Positions 18,334-26,570 of a stretch of DNA of 64,000 nucleotides are shown here, one piece after another. The position numbers and the translations under genes were made by a program. The stretch is from Candidatus Blautia stercorigallinarum (GTDB taxonomy: Bacteria; Bacillota; Clostridia; Lachnospirales; Lachnospiraceae). The stretch spans positions 1 through 64,000 of the forward strand of contig DXIQ01000070.1 of NCBI GenBank assembly GCA_019112785.1, in the 5' to 3' direction. A model generated the notes under the pieces. That model had not been told where the DNA came from and did no database searches. It saw nothing but the letters and a program-made list of their open reading frames with translations. How positions within the stretch are numbered: the first letter of the stretch is position 1; each line of letters starts with the position of its first letter.

Positions 18334-19365
18334 TTACTGTGAAGATTCCTGGTTTTCCGGATACAACATAGGCTGAAGTTCCTCCAGGGCCTGAGGATAA
18401 TTGAAATTCGCGCTCATCCCAAAGTATTCATAAGTCAGGTCATACACACGTCCTTCCTCTACCGCCTGAAAATGCTGCCATATATCATTTGTCTCAAAGT
18501 CTTCTTTAAACATTTCTACTACCTGATCAGGGAGAGCATGGGCCGCCCGGAGGATCACATCCGGTTCCTTTGTCTTCATATCCTCGGTATTTACTGTAAG
18601 AAATTCCTGATCTGTACCGGCATATACGTTTTCTCCTCCTGCCAGTTCTACCAGACTGCCCACATAAGAATTCTCTGTGGCAATGATATAAGAACCGGGA
18701 AGTCCCATAAGGATCATCACCTTGGGGGCTTCTTTCCCTTCATTCTGATCTTTATAATCATTGTAAAATTCTGTAAATTCATCAACCAGAACCTGAGCCT
18801 CCTCTTCTCTTTGGAAAATCTCCCCCAGTTCCTGAATGGAACGGTACATACCCGGCACGCTGCGGAGATTCAGAAAAGCCCAGTCTGTGTCAATGGCCTC
18901 ATACTTTGGCTGAAGATCAGACTGGAGAGAGACAGGACTTAGGATCCAGTCAGGATCCAGAGAAGAAATGATCTCCATATCAGGGCTCATGGCTGTTCCC
19001 ACCTGGGTCAGATCCTCATACCGCTCCGGTAAAGAAGAGATGGTACTGCTGCATACTCCTACCAGATCCAGATCCAGCCGGTCACAGATATCCGCCGTAG
19101 CCGGTGATGTAGCAATGATCCTGGGTTCTTCTTCCATAGCAGCCACTTTAGCCTTTGCAGCTTCCACAGCTGCCTTCTCCTCGGGATCATCAATAGCCAG
19201 AAGAGTTTCTACGCTGTCCACTTCCTGGTCACTGGCAGAAGAAACTTCTTTCTGCCCCTTCATTACGCCGCAGCCTCCCAGAAGAACACAGAGAGTCCAT
19301 GCAGCCAGCCCCAGGGACAGAATTTTTCTTTTGATTTTCACTGATCGGTTTCTACTCATCATCAT
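18334..19365 (-). CDS. Heme/siderophore-binding lipoprotein of the ABC importer
   Basis: A 343-aa class III periplasmic-binding protein. The lipobox is LLGGC near residue 32, followed by a linker and two Rossmann-like lobes: RIIATSPATADICDRLDLDLVGV opens the first and a long helix bridges them. The start is one of three ATGs in tandem (ATGATGATG at 19365-19357) after GGAGG, overlapping the 3' end of the Shp-domain gene. It hands ligand to the FecCD-type permease. The FecB/HtsA type is inferred from fold and operon. Confidence 0.88.
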   Translation of the reverse strand: MMMSRNRSVKIKRKILSLGLAAWTLCVLLGGCGVMKGQKEVSSASDQEVDSVETLLAIDDPEEKAAVEAAKAKVAAMEEEPRIIATSPATADICDRLDLDLVGVCSSTISSLPERYEDLTQVGTAMSPDMEIISSLDPDWILSPVSLQSDLQPKYEAIDTDWAFLNLRSVPGMYRSIQELGEIFQREEEAQVLVDEFTEFYNDYKDQNEGKEAPKVMILMGLPGSYIIATENSYVGSLVELAGGENVYAGTDQEFLTVNTEDMKTKEPDVILRAAHALPDQVVEMFKEDFETNDIWQHFQAVEEGRVYDLTYEYFGMSANFNYPQALEELQPMLYPENQESSQ

Positions 19366-20485
19366 CTTCGCCTCCGCCCCAGCGTCTCCAGTTTCTCCGG
19401 AAATAATAGATCACTGCAGCCGCAGCTCCTATAAGAAGAAGGCCGGAAACGGTAATGGATATGATCAGCACCAGGATCTGACTGCCTGCTGTGGTGCTTC
19501 CGGAAGTCTCAGATACCTGGTCTTCTGCCTGGGCCTCCCGGGCTGTGGAGAGACTCAGGCCCTGAGCGCTGTCCAGTTCTGTATCCTCTGTAGAAGGAGT
19601 TTCTGTTTCCCGGGCGGAATCCGCCGGATCCTCAATGGTATTTTCCAGGACCTGCACGCCGGTGTCTCCGCTGGTGTCTTCTGTATTTTCATTATCCGTG
19701 CTCTCGCTGTTTCCAGTCTCCCCCTCTGTACTGCTGCTGTCCGTGCCTGATGTACTGCTGGCGCCGGTATTTCCTGAAGGCAGGCTGGAAGCCGAAGGAG
19801 TCACTGTACTGCCGGCGCCTGTAGAAGAGGCGCTGTTCCCTGAAGCGGAATTATCCGTGTTCTGACTGGAAGTACCGGAATCCTGTGCAGTACCGGTGCT
19901 TTGGGACCCAGTACCGCTTCCGGAAGCCTCAGTTACGATGGTGGCATTCATGTCTGTATTGTTACCCGCCGCAAAATCACTGGGATAAATATAAAAGATC
20001 ACATCCCTCCCCATAGGCTCTACATACATCGCTGCCCGGATCACGCAGTTCTCACTTGGTACCTGAATGCAGATATCACTGGTGGCTCCGTTATTGTCTG
20101 TACCGCTTCCTGTAACTCCCAGAGCCGGCGTGGACCAGCCGGAATCTCCCACATTCTGTACCCAGAAGCTGTGATTGGCCGTATAGTCCATAAGGCTCAT
20201 CCGGATGGTCAGATAGTACTCTCCGCTGTCTGTCAGTTCCAGGATGCCGGTAGGATATACAGCCCCGTCAACCATGCCCTGGCCTGTGGCATAAGAGGCT
20301 TCACCCCCTGAATCCTCGATCTCTCCCGTTACCGGATGGCGGTAGCAGGGATGTATGGTACAGGTATATACCGTGCCAGCCGCTGCCTGTACCGGAACAG
20401 CCGGAAACCCTGCTCCCATAACAAGCGCAAGCAGGATTCCCAGGATTCCGGCAGAAAACTTTTTTATAAATTTTCTTATTTTCAT
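19352..20485 (-). CDS. Shp-domain heme-binding surface protein
   Basis: The ORF opens at 20509, but GGAAGGA precedes the ATG at 20485 (377 aa). A signal peptide (ending VPVQA) leads into a domain of about 140 residues with TIHPCYRHPVTGEIEDSGG, YPTGILELTDSGEYYLTIRMSLMDYTANHSFWVQ and PMGRDVIFYIYPSD. I recognise it as the HemeBinding_Shp fold, known from Streptococcus pyogenes Shp. A long Ser/Thr/Gly/Glu-rich spacer follows, then a C-terminal membrane helix and the basic tail YYFRRNWRRW, so it is anchored in the membrane and spans the wall. As in streptococci, it should receive heme at the surface and pass it to the binding protein. First gene of the operon. Confidence 0.85.
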   Translation of the reverse strand: MKIRKFIKKFSAGILGILLALVMGAGFPAVPVQAAAGTVYTCTIHPCYRHPVTGEIEDSGGEASYATGQGMVDGAVYPTGILELTDSGEYYLTIRMSLMDYTANHSFWVQNVGDSGWSTPALGVTGSGTDNNGATSDICIQVPSENCVIRAAMYVEPMGRDVIFYIYPSDFAAGNNTDMNATIVTEASGSGTGSQSTGTAQDSGTSSQNTDNSASGNSASSTGAGSTVTPSASSLPSGNTGASSTSGTDSSSTEGETGNSESTDNENTEDTSGDTGVQVLENTIEDPADSARETETPSTEDTELDSAQGLSLSTAREAQAEDQVSETSGSTTAGSQILVLIISITVSGLLLIGAAAAVIYYFRRNWRRWGGGEDDDE

Positions 20486-20578
20486 ATTCCTTCCTTTCTT
20501 CTGCAACATACTATAATACGGTTAGTTTTGTATAACTCACTGATTAAAAAAAGCGCAGCCCACACTTTCCCTCGCGAA

Positions 20579-20631
20579 GTTAGTTCAAACTACCTATCTT
20601 TTTATATATCATAGTTATATAGAGTTGTCAA
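20579..20631 (-). promoter_or_regulatory. Heme operon promoter with DtxR-like operator
   Basis: On the (-) strand, TTGACA (20626-20631) and TATATA (20603-20608) are 17 nt apart, an excellent sigma-70 promoter. Immediately downstream, over the expected start of transcription, is GTTAGTTCAAACTACC (20579-20594), an imperfect palindrome (TAGTT-CA-AACTA core) of the type DtxR/MntR proteins bind. A regulator of that family is the last gene of this operon. The operator assignment is inference. Confidence 0.65.
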
Positions 20632-20714
20632 TCTTTCCCAGAGAATTCCTGCCGGACTTTTCTGCTCCGCAAAGAATACCCTCAATGTACAAGGGTAAAT
20701 TTTTACAGCAAAAA

Positions 20715-20784
20715 AACTGCCGCATTAAACATACTTCAGGAATAACGTGCATAAATATTCTCAAGTTTGTTTAATACAACAGTT
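20715..20784. repeat. GCCGCATTAAAC palindromic repeat, copy 1, acting as terminator
   Basis: Arms AACTGCCGCATTAAAC (20715-20730) and GTTTAATACAACAGTT (20769-20784) form a hairpin. Read on the (-) strand it ends in GCGGCAGTTTTTTT, a good intrinsic terminator for the beta-lactamase-fold gene just upstream. Ends and part of the loop (GAGAATATTTAT, TTCCTGA) are shared with the copy at 27196-27339, and the arms with 23816-23856. Confidence 0.75.
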
Positions 20785-20807
20785 CCGTATCATTTTTGAA
20801 TATAGAT

Positions 20808-21890
20808 TCAATTTAAAGCATCATATACTGTTTCTGTCAGTTCATGGATCTGGGGATAGACATATGCAGCGCTGGTAACATCATCTACCATAATGCAAAG
20901 GATAAAGTCTGTATTCTCTCCATATATGATCCCCGCATCATGCTGGACCTCTGTAGTCTCTCCTGTCTTATGGGCTACTTCTATGCCATCCGGAAGTCCT
21001 CCCGGAATTTTCAGGGTATTCTCCTGATTTAAAAGGAGATGGAGCATTTCTCCTGAGTCTTCCTGAGAACCGCAGGTTCCCCTGTAAATTTTTTCCAGAA
21101 GTTTCCCGCAGTCTTCTACTGATGTAACATTATCTCCCAGGCCATCCTTCACCGAACTGGAGGCCGCCGGGTGGAGGGTGGTATGTACCCCTGTATCCAC
21201 ATACCCGTTTTCCTGGAGATACTCATTAATAATACTGCAGCCTTCTGTAAAATCCCGGCTGGAAGACTGGAGCTTTACCAGCTCATTATATGCTTCATTG
21301 TCGGAAATCTCGATCATATTTTCCAGAAGCGTCTGTATCGTCTCCTTGGCACTGCTGCTGCTTCCCAGATAATCCGTCTCATTATCCAGGACCTGCTCCA
21401 TATTTTCATAAGTAGCGGCCATTGCAAAAAGTTTGATCAGACTGGCCGGATATATGCCTCTGTTATTAATGCTGAAGGAATTGTCATATTCCAGCTCCTT
21501 TACATAAACACTCCAGGATCCGTCATAATCCAAAACAGCATCTTCCAGATCTTCCTGAAGCTCCTCCATGGCCGTTCCCATCGCTTCTTCCGCCTGCTGC
21601 TCTGCCTGCTGCTGTTCCCTCTCTTCCTGTTCCTTCGCCGCTGCTGCAGCAGCCTGGGCGGCCGCTTCCCGGCGCTCTGCCCGGATCGTAACCCCTCCCC
21701 AGATCAGCAGGATCAGCAGAACAGCTGCAGCTGTCAGGATCCCCATCTGTCTGTAGACTTGTTTCTTTCTTCTTATTCTTTCCCGCTCTATTCTTTCCTG
21801 TTTTTTTCTTTCTGCTTCCCGTCTTTCAGCCTCTCTTCTCTGTCTTTCCCGGGACTGACGTCTTCGTTTTCTTTTCTCCTGATCCTCCAT
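20808..21890 (-). CDS. Membrane-anchored class A beta-lactamase-fold serine hydrolase
   Basis: The ORF opens at 21935 without a ribosome site; GGGGAGAAAGAG precedes the ATG at 21890, so I start at MEDQEKRKRRR (360 aa). A highly charged Arg/Lys/Glu N-terminus, one membrane helix and a Gln/Glu/Ala-rich coiled coil (AAAAAKEQEEREQQQ) lead to the catalytic domain. The Ser-x-x-Lys motif (PASLIKLFA), SDN loop (IEISDNEAYNEL) and KTG box (AHKTGET) are all present. It could be a peptidoglycan-active DD-peptidase-like enzyme or a beta-lactamase. The coiled-coil anchor favours a wall role. No neighbouring regulator is seen. Confidence 0.8.
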   Translation of the reverse strand: MEDQEKRKRRRQSRERQRREAERREAERKKQERIERERIRRKKQVYRQMGILTAAAVLLILLIWGGVTIRAERREAAAQAAAAAAKEQEEREQQQAEQQAEEAMGTAMEELQEDLEDAVLDYDGSWSVYVKELEYDNSFSINNRGIYPASLIKLFAMAATYENMEQVLDNETDYLGSSSSAKETIQTLLENMIEISDNEAYNELVKLQSSSRDFTEGCSIINEYLQENGYVDTGVHTTLHPAASSSVKDGLGDNVTSVEDCGKLLEKIYRGTCGSQEDSGEMLHLLLNQENTLKIPGGLPDGIEVAHKTGETTEVQHDAGIIYGENTDFILCIMVDDVTSAAYVYPQIHELTETVYDALN

Positions 21891-21940
21891 CTCTTTCTCC
21901 CCGTCCTTTTCCGGGATATTTCCCGGCTTTTCCATATAAC

Positions 21941-21985
21941 AAGAGCCTGCTGTTTAAAACATCTTTTAAACAAGCAGGTCTCTTT
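21941..21985 (-). terminator. Terminator after the TrpXYZ-like ABC operon
   Basis: AAGAGCCTGCTGTTTAAAAC pairs with TTTTAAACAAGCAGGTCTCTT with a three-base loop. It lies 6 nt after the stop of the ATPase gene on the (-) strand and upstream of the ATG of the next gene. Confidence 0.75.
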
Positions 21986-21990
21986 TCGTT

Positions 21991-22794
21991 TTATGCCAGC
22001 ATCATCCGGTCATTTGCAAATTCTCCGCCGCTGACTTCTTCAAATTTAGCCAGCAGGTCGGATACATGAAGTTTTTTCTTTTCTTCTCCTGATACGTCAT
22101 AGATCACTCTGCCCTCATGCATCATGATCAGACGGTTGCCATGGGCAATGGCGTCTTTCATATTATGAGTGACCATCATAGCGGTAAGGTGATGTTCCTG
22201 GATGATCTTATCAGAAATCTCCAGGACCTTCGCCGCTGTCTTGGGATCCAGCGCCGCCGTATGTTCGTCCAGAAGGAGAAGCTTCGGCTTCTTCAGAGAA
22301 GCCATCAGCAGTGTAATGGCCTGTCTCTGTCCTCCGGAAAGGAGCCCTACCTTTGTGGTAAGCCGCTCTTCCAGCCCCAGATCCAGCTCTTTTAACTGTT
22401 CTTTATAGAATTCCCTCTCTTTTCGGGAAATCCCCCAGCGGAAACCTCTCCTTTCGCCTCTTCTGGCGGCGATGGCCATATTCTCCTCAATAGACATGGT
22501 AGCGGCGGTGCCGATCATAGGATCCTGAAAAACTCTTCCCAGATATACCGCTCTTTTATGTTCTGACAGTCTGGTAACATCTACCCCGTCTACAATGATC
22601 TTTCCCTGATCAATAGGCCAGACGCCGGCGATAGCGTTCAAGGTTGTAGACTTTCCTGCGCCGTTTCCGCCGATGATAGTAACAAAATCTCCGGGATCCA
22701 GGTTCAGATCCACCCCGTTTAATGCCACTTTTTCATTAATAGTCCCTATATTGAAAGTTTTATGAAGGTCTTTGATTTCCAGCATGTATCCCAT
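21991..22794 (-). CDS. ABC importer ATPase (TrpXYZ-like)
   Basis: A 267-aa ATP-binding subunit with Walker A GGNGAGKST, signature LSGGQRQA and Walker B LLLLDEHTAALD. His in place of the usual Pro after DE is characteristic of this subfamily. Its ATG overlaps the permease stop (TAATG). It works with the LivH-type permease and the binding protein upstream. Substrate unknown. Related systems have been assigned to tryptophan (TrpXYZ), but no Trp T-box is visible here. Confidence 0.88.
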   Translation of the reverse strand: MGYMLEIKDLHKTFNIGTINEKVALNGVDLNLDPGDFVTIIGGNGAGKSTTLNAIAGVWPIDQGKIIVDGVDVTRLSEHKRAVYLGRVFQDPMIGTAATMSIEENMAIAARRGERRGFRWGISRKEREFYKEQLKELDLGLEERLTTKVGLLSGGQRQAITLLMASLKKPKLLLLDEHTAALDPKTAAKVLEISDKIIQEHHLTAMMVTHNMKDAIAHGNRLIMMHEGRVIYDVSGEEKKKLHVSDLLAKFEEVSGGEFANDRMMLA

Positions 22795-23738
22795 TATTTT
22801 GCCATCCTCCTTCTCACCATATATTTCCCTTTCAGATATGGAGCTGCCAGGAAGCAGGTCACCACTACCGCTGAGAACAGCTTCATATAATCAGAATCAA
22901 TTCCCAGCCACATAACCAGGGCGTAAGCTATATAGTATAAGATAGCTCCTACAAACACAGCCGCCAGGGTATAGGCAAAAGCAATTTTCTTCCCTGCGCA
23001 GAGCTTGCCGAAGATCACTTCACTGATGATCACGGCCGCCAGTCCGATAACAATGGCTCCACGGCCGGCATTTACATCTGCGGCTCCCTGATACTGGGCA
23101 TATACTCCTCCGCACAGACCTACCAGTCCGTTGGAGATCATCAGAGCGATGACCTTGCAGAAATTGGTATTGATACCCTGGGCGCTTGCCATCTGAGGAT
23201 TACATCCTGTAGCCCTGATAGAGGATCCCAGTTCTGTTCCAAAGAGCCAGTATACGATAGCTACAAGTACCAGGCAGGCCAGGATCAGACCGATAAAGAA
23301 AATATAATTATTATCTGCCGTCACATACCGGGCGGAAGCCACCAGCCCTTTCTGTCCGATCCCCATACTCTGATTCGCCTTTCCCATGATCCCCAGGTTC
23401 ACGGAATACAGGGAAATCTGAGTCAGGATACTGGCCAGGATACCGGGGATCCCCAGAGCTGTATGAAGGAAGCCGGTAACAAATCCCGCAGCCATTCCTG
23501 CGAGAAAAGCGAAGATCAGAGATAATGCAGGATGCATTCCTCCCTGGATCAGCATTACCGCCACAGCTCCTCCTGTAGCTAGAGAACCATCTACGGTCAG
23601 ATCTGCAAAGTCCAGGATCCGGAAGGTTATATATACTCCCAGAGCCATAATTCCCCAAATCAGTCCCTGGGCCACATTGCCCGGGAGAGACCGCACCAGA
23701 GCCATAGGATCCAGTGCCATCAGCATTGTCATTGTCAT
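22794..23738 (-). CDS. ABC importer permease (TrpXYZ-like, LivH fold)
   Basis: A 314-aa BPD_transp_2 permease with about eight membrane helices. LPGNVAQGLIWGIMALGVYITFRILDFADLTVDGS is the family's typical first helix pair. The ribosome site is AAAGGAAA. It is followed by the ATPase with a 1-nt overlap of stop and start. A 191-nt gap with a perfect hairpin separates it from the upstream binding-protein gene. Confidence 0.88.
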   Translation of the reverse strand: MTMTMLMALDPMALVRSLPGNVAQGLIWGIMALGVYITFRILDFADLTVDGSLATGGAVAVMLIQGGMHPALSLIFAFLAGMAAGFVTGFLHTALGIPGILASILTQISLYSVNLGIMGKANQSMGIGQKGLVASARYVTADNNYIFFIGLILACLVLVAIVYWLFGTELGSSIRATGCNPQMASAQGINTNFCKVIALMISNGLVGLCGGVYAQYQGAADVNAGRGAIVIGLAAVIISEVIFGKLCAGKKIAFAYTLAAVFVGAILYYIAYALVMWLGIDSDYMKLFSAVVVTCFLAAPYLKGKYMVRRRMAK

Positions 23739-23815
23739 TTCTTTATTTCCTTTCTACTAATGTGTTTTCTTTCTATTTTATCAGCATGACTGATCTTTTT
23801 CAATACAGCAACAGG

Positions 23816-23856
23816 GCCGCCGCATTAAACCCTTCCATATTGTTTAATGCGGCGGC
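23816..23856. repeat. GCCGCATTAAAC palindromic repeat, copy 2 (intercistronic hairpin)
   Basis: GCCGCCGCATTAAAC (23816-23830) and its exact reverse complement (23842-23856) enclose an 11-nt loop. It lies between the binding-protein and permease genes. No T-run follows on either strand, so it is more likely to stabilise the upstream message or partly attenuate the downstream genes than to terminate fully. Its arms match those at 20715 and 27196. Confidence 0.75.
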
Positions 23857-23929
23857 TCTCTGCCTGTTCCTTTTACAGGCTGTCATTACCTGGTACATAC
23901 ATATTTCTGTACCTTCCGGCATTTTAAGA

Positions 23930-24967
23930 TCACTCTGTTTCGATGGCTACATAATCATCCGGGATCTCAATGCCTAATTCTTCACAGATGGTAGGATTAT
24001 ACATTTTTGTTACTTCCGGAGCTGTCTGGATCTCCATAGTAGAGATATCTTCTCCCTCGACTAATACCTGATATGCCATCTCACCGGCTGTATAACCGAT
24101 ATCATAGTAGCTGATAGACAATGTAGCGATGCCGCAGCCTGCGCAGATTCCCTGCTCTCCTGCGATCACCGGAACTTTTGCCGGCATACAGATATTATTT
24201 ACGATCTGTGTATTGGACGCCATAGTATTGTCTGTAGGAATATAAAGGGCGTCACAGGTCTCGATAGCGCTGTTTACTACTGTCTGGATCTCATTAGAAT
24301 CCGCAGCAGTATATTCTTCATATGCGATTCCGTCTTCGTCCAAAGCTTCCTCGAAAAGCTGAGCCTGATACTGGGAGTTAGGCTCTGCGGAACAGTAGAG
24401 GATTCCCACTTTCTTAGTATCCGGCAGTAGTTCTACCAGCATATCCTCCTGCTGATCGATAGGTGCCAGGTCGCTGGTTCCGGATATGTTTACTCCTGTA
24501 GCTCCTGTCCAGTCATCGATTCCCAAAGCTGTGGCATAGTCTGTAATAGAGGTTCCCAGGATCGGGATATCCGCTGTAGCCTGAGCCGCAGTCTGCAGAG
24601 GCAGAGTAGCGTTTGCCAGGATCAGATCCACATCTGAAGATACAAAATTATTTATGATCGTAGAACACATGGCCTGCTCGCCCTGGGCGTTCTGCTCATC
24701 AAACTCTACATTTCCTTCTCCGAAAAGTTCTGTGCAGGCGTCTTTAAACCCCTGGGTAGCCTGATCCAGAGCCTCATGTTCCATCTGCTGACAGATGCCA
24801 ATGGTATAAGTCTGACCGCTGCTCTCTGATGATCCGGAAGAAGCACTCTCTTCTGTGCCGGTATCTGATCCGTTATCAGATGAAGATCCGGAATTTCCTC
24901 CGCAGGCAGCCATTGCCGCCGCCATTGCGGCCGCCATCATAATCGCCAATATTTTCTTTAACTTCAT
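23930..24967 (-). CDS. Substrate-binding lipoprotein of the TrpXYZ-like ABC importer
   Basis: A 345-aa ABC_sub_bind family protein: signal peptide with lipobox MAAC near residue 21, an acidic Ser/Gly linker, then YTIGICQQMEHEALDQATQGFKDA, the usual opening of this family, with repeated periplasmic-binding lobes. The ribosome site is AGGAAAGGAAA. It is separated from the permease by a hairpin, consistent with higher expression of the binding protein. Ligand unknown; amino acid or related compound is likely by family. Confidence 0.88.
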   Translation of the reverse strand: MKLKKILAIMMAAAMAAAMAACGGNSGSSSDNGSDTGTEESASSGSSESSGQTYTIGICQQMEHEALDQATQGFKDACTELFGEGNVEFDEQNAQGEQAMCSTIINNFVSSDVDLILANATLPLQTAAQATADIPILGTSITDYATALGIDDWTGATGVNISGTSDLAPIDQQEDMLVELLPDTKKVGILYCSAEPNSQYQAQLFEEALDEDGIAYEEYTAADSNEIQTVVNSAIETCDALYIPTDNTMASNTQIVNNICMPAKVPVIAGEQGICAGCGIATLSISYYDIGYTAGEMAYQVLVEGEDISTMEIQTAPEVTKMYNPTICEELGIEIPDDYVAIETE

Positions 24968-25038
24968 TTTCCTTTCCTCCCTGCCGCTTTATCACCGAAA
25001 ACCGTTACGCTTTACTGTGACAAAGTTTTAATAGTGGT

Positions 25039-25068
25039 ATTATACACCTCTGGCCCCCGGTTCGTCAA
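25039..25068 (-). promoter_or_regulatory. Promoter of the TrpXYZ-like operon
   Basis: On the (-) strand TTGACG (25063-25068) and a perfect TATAAT (25039-25044) are 18 nt apart, about 72 nt before the binding-protein ATG. The leader is too short for a T-box. Confidence 0.7.
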
Positions 25069-25111
25069 CCTGATTTTCCCTTTTCCAGACAAAGAAACCC
25101 ATCTCATAAAA

Positions 25112-25161
25112 TTATCCCGCAGGGAACCAGGCCATGAAAACTCCTGGTCTCCGCGGGATAA
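25112..25161 (-). terminator. Terminator after the URO-D-fold gene
   Basis: TTATCCCGCAGGGAACCAGG pairs with CCTGGTCTCCGCGGGATAA around an 11-nt loop. On the (-) strand it is followed by TTTTAT. Confidence 0.8.
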
Positions 25162-25186
25162 ATCTCAAATATCCGTCGGATAGATC

Positions 25187-26197
25187 TTAAATTCCATAGA
25201 CTTCTTTATTATATTTTTCGATCTCGTCATCAATGATCGGATCTACATGGGGGTAAAGACAGCCCGGTCCGCCGTAGGTGATACACGGGATGTAATGTCC
25301 TCCGGGGCCGTACTGGGTGCAGGCTCTGCGCACCTCCTTGCGGATCTCTTCCTCTGTAGAATCTTCCCGGTCTACGATGGAAGCGTCAATACCACCCATG
25401 AGCGTCATCCTGCCGTCCAGCTGTTTCTGCAGCTTCACGATATCATTTTCCGGCAGAGTCCCCTGCCAGATGTCAACTCCCAGCTCTACCATATCTTCTA
25501 CGATAGGCTCCATGAAAGAATCTGCATGATGCATAACGATCACTCCATGGTCTTTCATGTATTTATAAGTTTTTTCGTACTGAGGCTTGATAAACTCTCT
25601 CCAGGTATCAGGACTTATAAAAAGAGAATTCTTAGATCCCCAGTCATCATGGGACAACATGATATCCGGTTTCAAATTATCTACGATCAGCTTCATATAC
25701 TGGAAACGGTACTCTCCGATAGCGTTGCACAGATCCAGCATATCTTCCGGCTCTAAAAGGAAATTCACCAGCATATCCTCAAATCCCATAAGGAAATGAA
25801 GTCTTTCAAATACACCGGTAGGCATGAACGCCATAAGGAGCTTGTCCTCGCCTCTGGCTGCTTTGGCCTGCTCAATAAACGGCTTCCACAGTTCCGGATC
25901 TGAGCAGTTTGCCTCCAGATCGGGCATTACCAGCTGTTCTCTCCACTCTGTAATGTCTTTGATCACTTTATTCTCCGCAGTTACATGGGGCATTGCCGCC
26001 ACCTGATTTTCCGGCCAGAGGATCTCTGTTCCAAAACGGTCCTTTAAAGGCTCCATACCTCTGTGGCGATTACCTCTGATGTATGTAGAAGCAGGACTTG
26101 GAGGAAAAAACACGGTTCCCTCAAACTGTTTCACCAGACGGTCAGGTTTTCCGTCTTTCTTGATTGTCTCCAAAAAATTTTCTTTAGCGCTTAACAT
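25187..26197 (-). CDS. URO-D superfamily protein, methyltransferase-type
   Basis: A 336-aa protein with the uroporphyrinogen decarboxylase/MtaA-CmuA fold and AAGGAGG before the ATG. Features seen: DDWGSKNSLFISPDTWREFIKP, HADSFMEPIVEDMVELGVDIWQG, GGIDASIVDRE and GGPGCLYPHVDP. In corrinoid:thiol methyltransferases the His is followed by Cys (HxCG) and a later Cys completes the zinc site. Here His and the later Cys are present but the middle Cys is replaced (HADS), so zinc binding may differ. No corrinoid protein gene is adjacent. It is divergent from a TetR regulator. Substrate unknown; a catabolic methyltransferase or decarboxylase is a guess. Confidence 0.8.
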   Translation of the reverse strand: MLSAKENFLETIKKDGKPDRLVKQFEGTVFFPPSPASTYIRGNRHRGMEPLKDRFGTEILWPENQVAAMPHVTAENKVIKDITEWREQLVMPDLEANCSDPELWKPFIEQAKAARGEDKLLMAFMPTGVFERLHFLMGFEDMLVNFLLEPEDMLDLCNAIGEYRFQYMKLIVDNLKPDIMLSHDDWGSKNSLFISPDTWREFIKPQYEKTYKYMKDHGVIVMHHADSFMEPIVEDMVELGVDIWQGTLPENDIVKLQKQLDGRMTLMGGIDASIVDREDSTEEEIRKEVRRACTQYGPGGHYIPCITYGGPGCLYPHVDPIIDDEIEKYNKEVYGI

Positions 26198-26211
26198 TTC
26201 TTACATCCTCC

Positions 26212-26340
26212 TTATGCTCTGGCGTCAATTTCCGCCTGATATTTTTCTGCTTTTTCTTTTATAATCTTAAATCCGAAAATCAGAAGCAAAGCTCCCACTG
26301 AGCGAAAAATCGCAGGAACCAGCGCGAAAGCAATAGTCAT
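26212..26340 (-). CDS. 42-aa membrane peptide, probable transporter remnant
   Basis: The ORF track begins at 26400; the ATG at 26340 lies downstream of a good promoter. The peptide (MTIAFALVPAIFRSVGALLLIFGFKI...) has one membrane helix and the tail EKYQAEIDAR. Both resemble the last helix and tail of sugar:cation symporters of the GPH/MFS type. Its stop directly precedes the ribosome site of the URO-D-fold gene, as if a full transporter once headed that operon and all but its end was deleted. Alternatively it is a true small membrane protein. The ribosome site is weak. Confidence 0.45.
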   Translation of the reverse strand: MTIAFALVPAIFRSVGALLLIFGFKIIKEKAEKYQAEIDARA

Positions 26341-26349
26341 TATATTTTG

Positions 26350-26400
26350 CCGAACACGTTCGGTTTTATCTAGTTTAGCAAAAATGTCCCGAATTGTCAA
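26350..26400 (-). promoter_or_regulatory. Promoter with CCGAACACGTTCGG palindrome (TetR operator)
   Basis: On the (-) strand TTGACA (26395-26400) and TAAACT (26372-26377) are 17 nt apart. Just downstream is CCGAACACGTTCGG (26350-26363), with perfect 6-bp arms and the size expected for a TetR-family operator. The neighbouring divergent TetR gene is the natural candidate regulator. Confidence 0.65.
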
Positions 26401-26570
26401 TTCGTCCTATGCATCATATCGTTAATTCCCACTTTTTTAACGATACTTTTTCTCTTTTTTTGTTTATTTTTTACATTTTATTTTTATCAGCTCTATTTTA
26501 TGATGTTGGCATAAACACAGACCGGACAAAACATATGAATGATTCGGTCCGGATAAAGGAGACAGACAAA

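Noticed and set aside
24968-25111. T-box upstream of the TrpXYZ-like operon
   Set aside because: The leader from the promoter to the ATG is only about 65 nt and no T-box sequence is visible.
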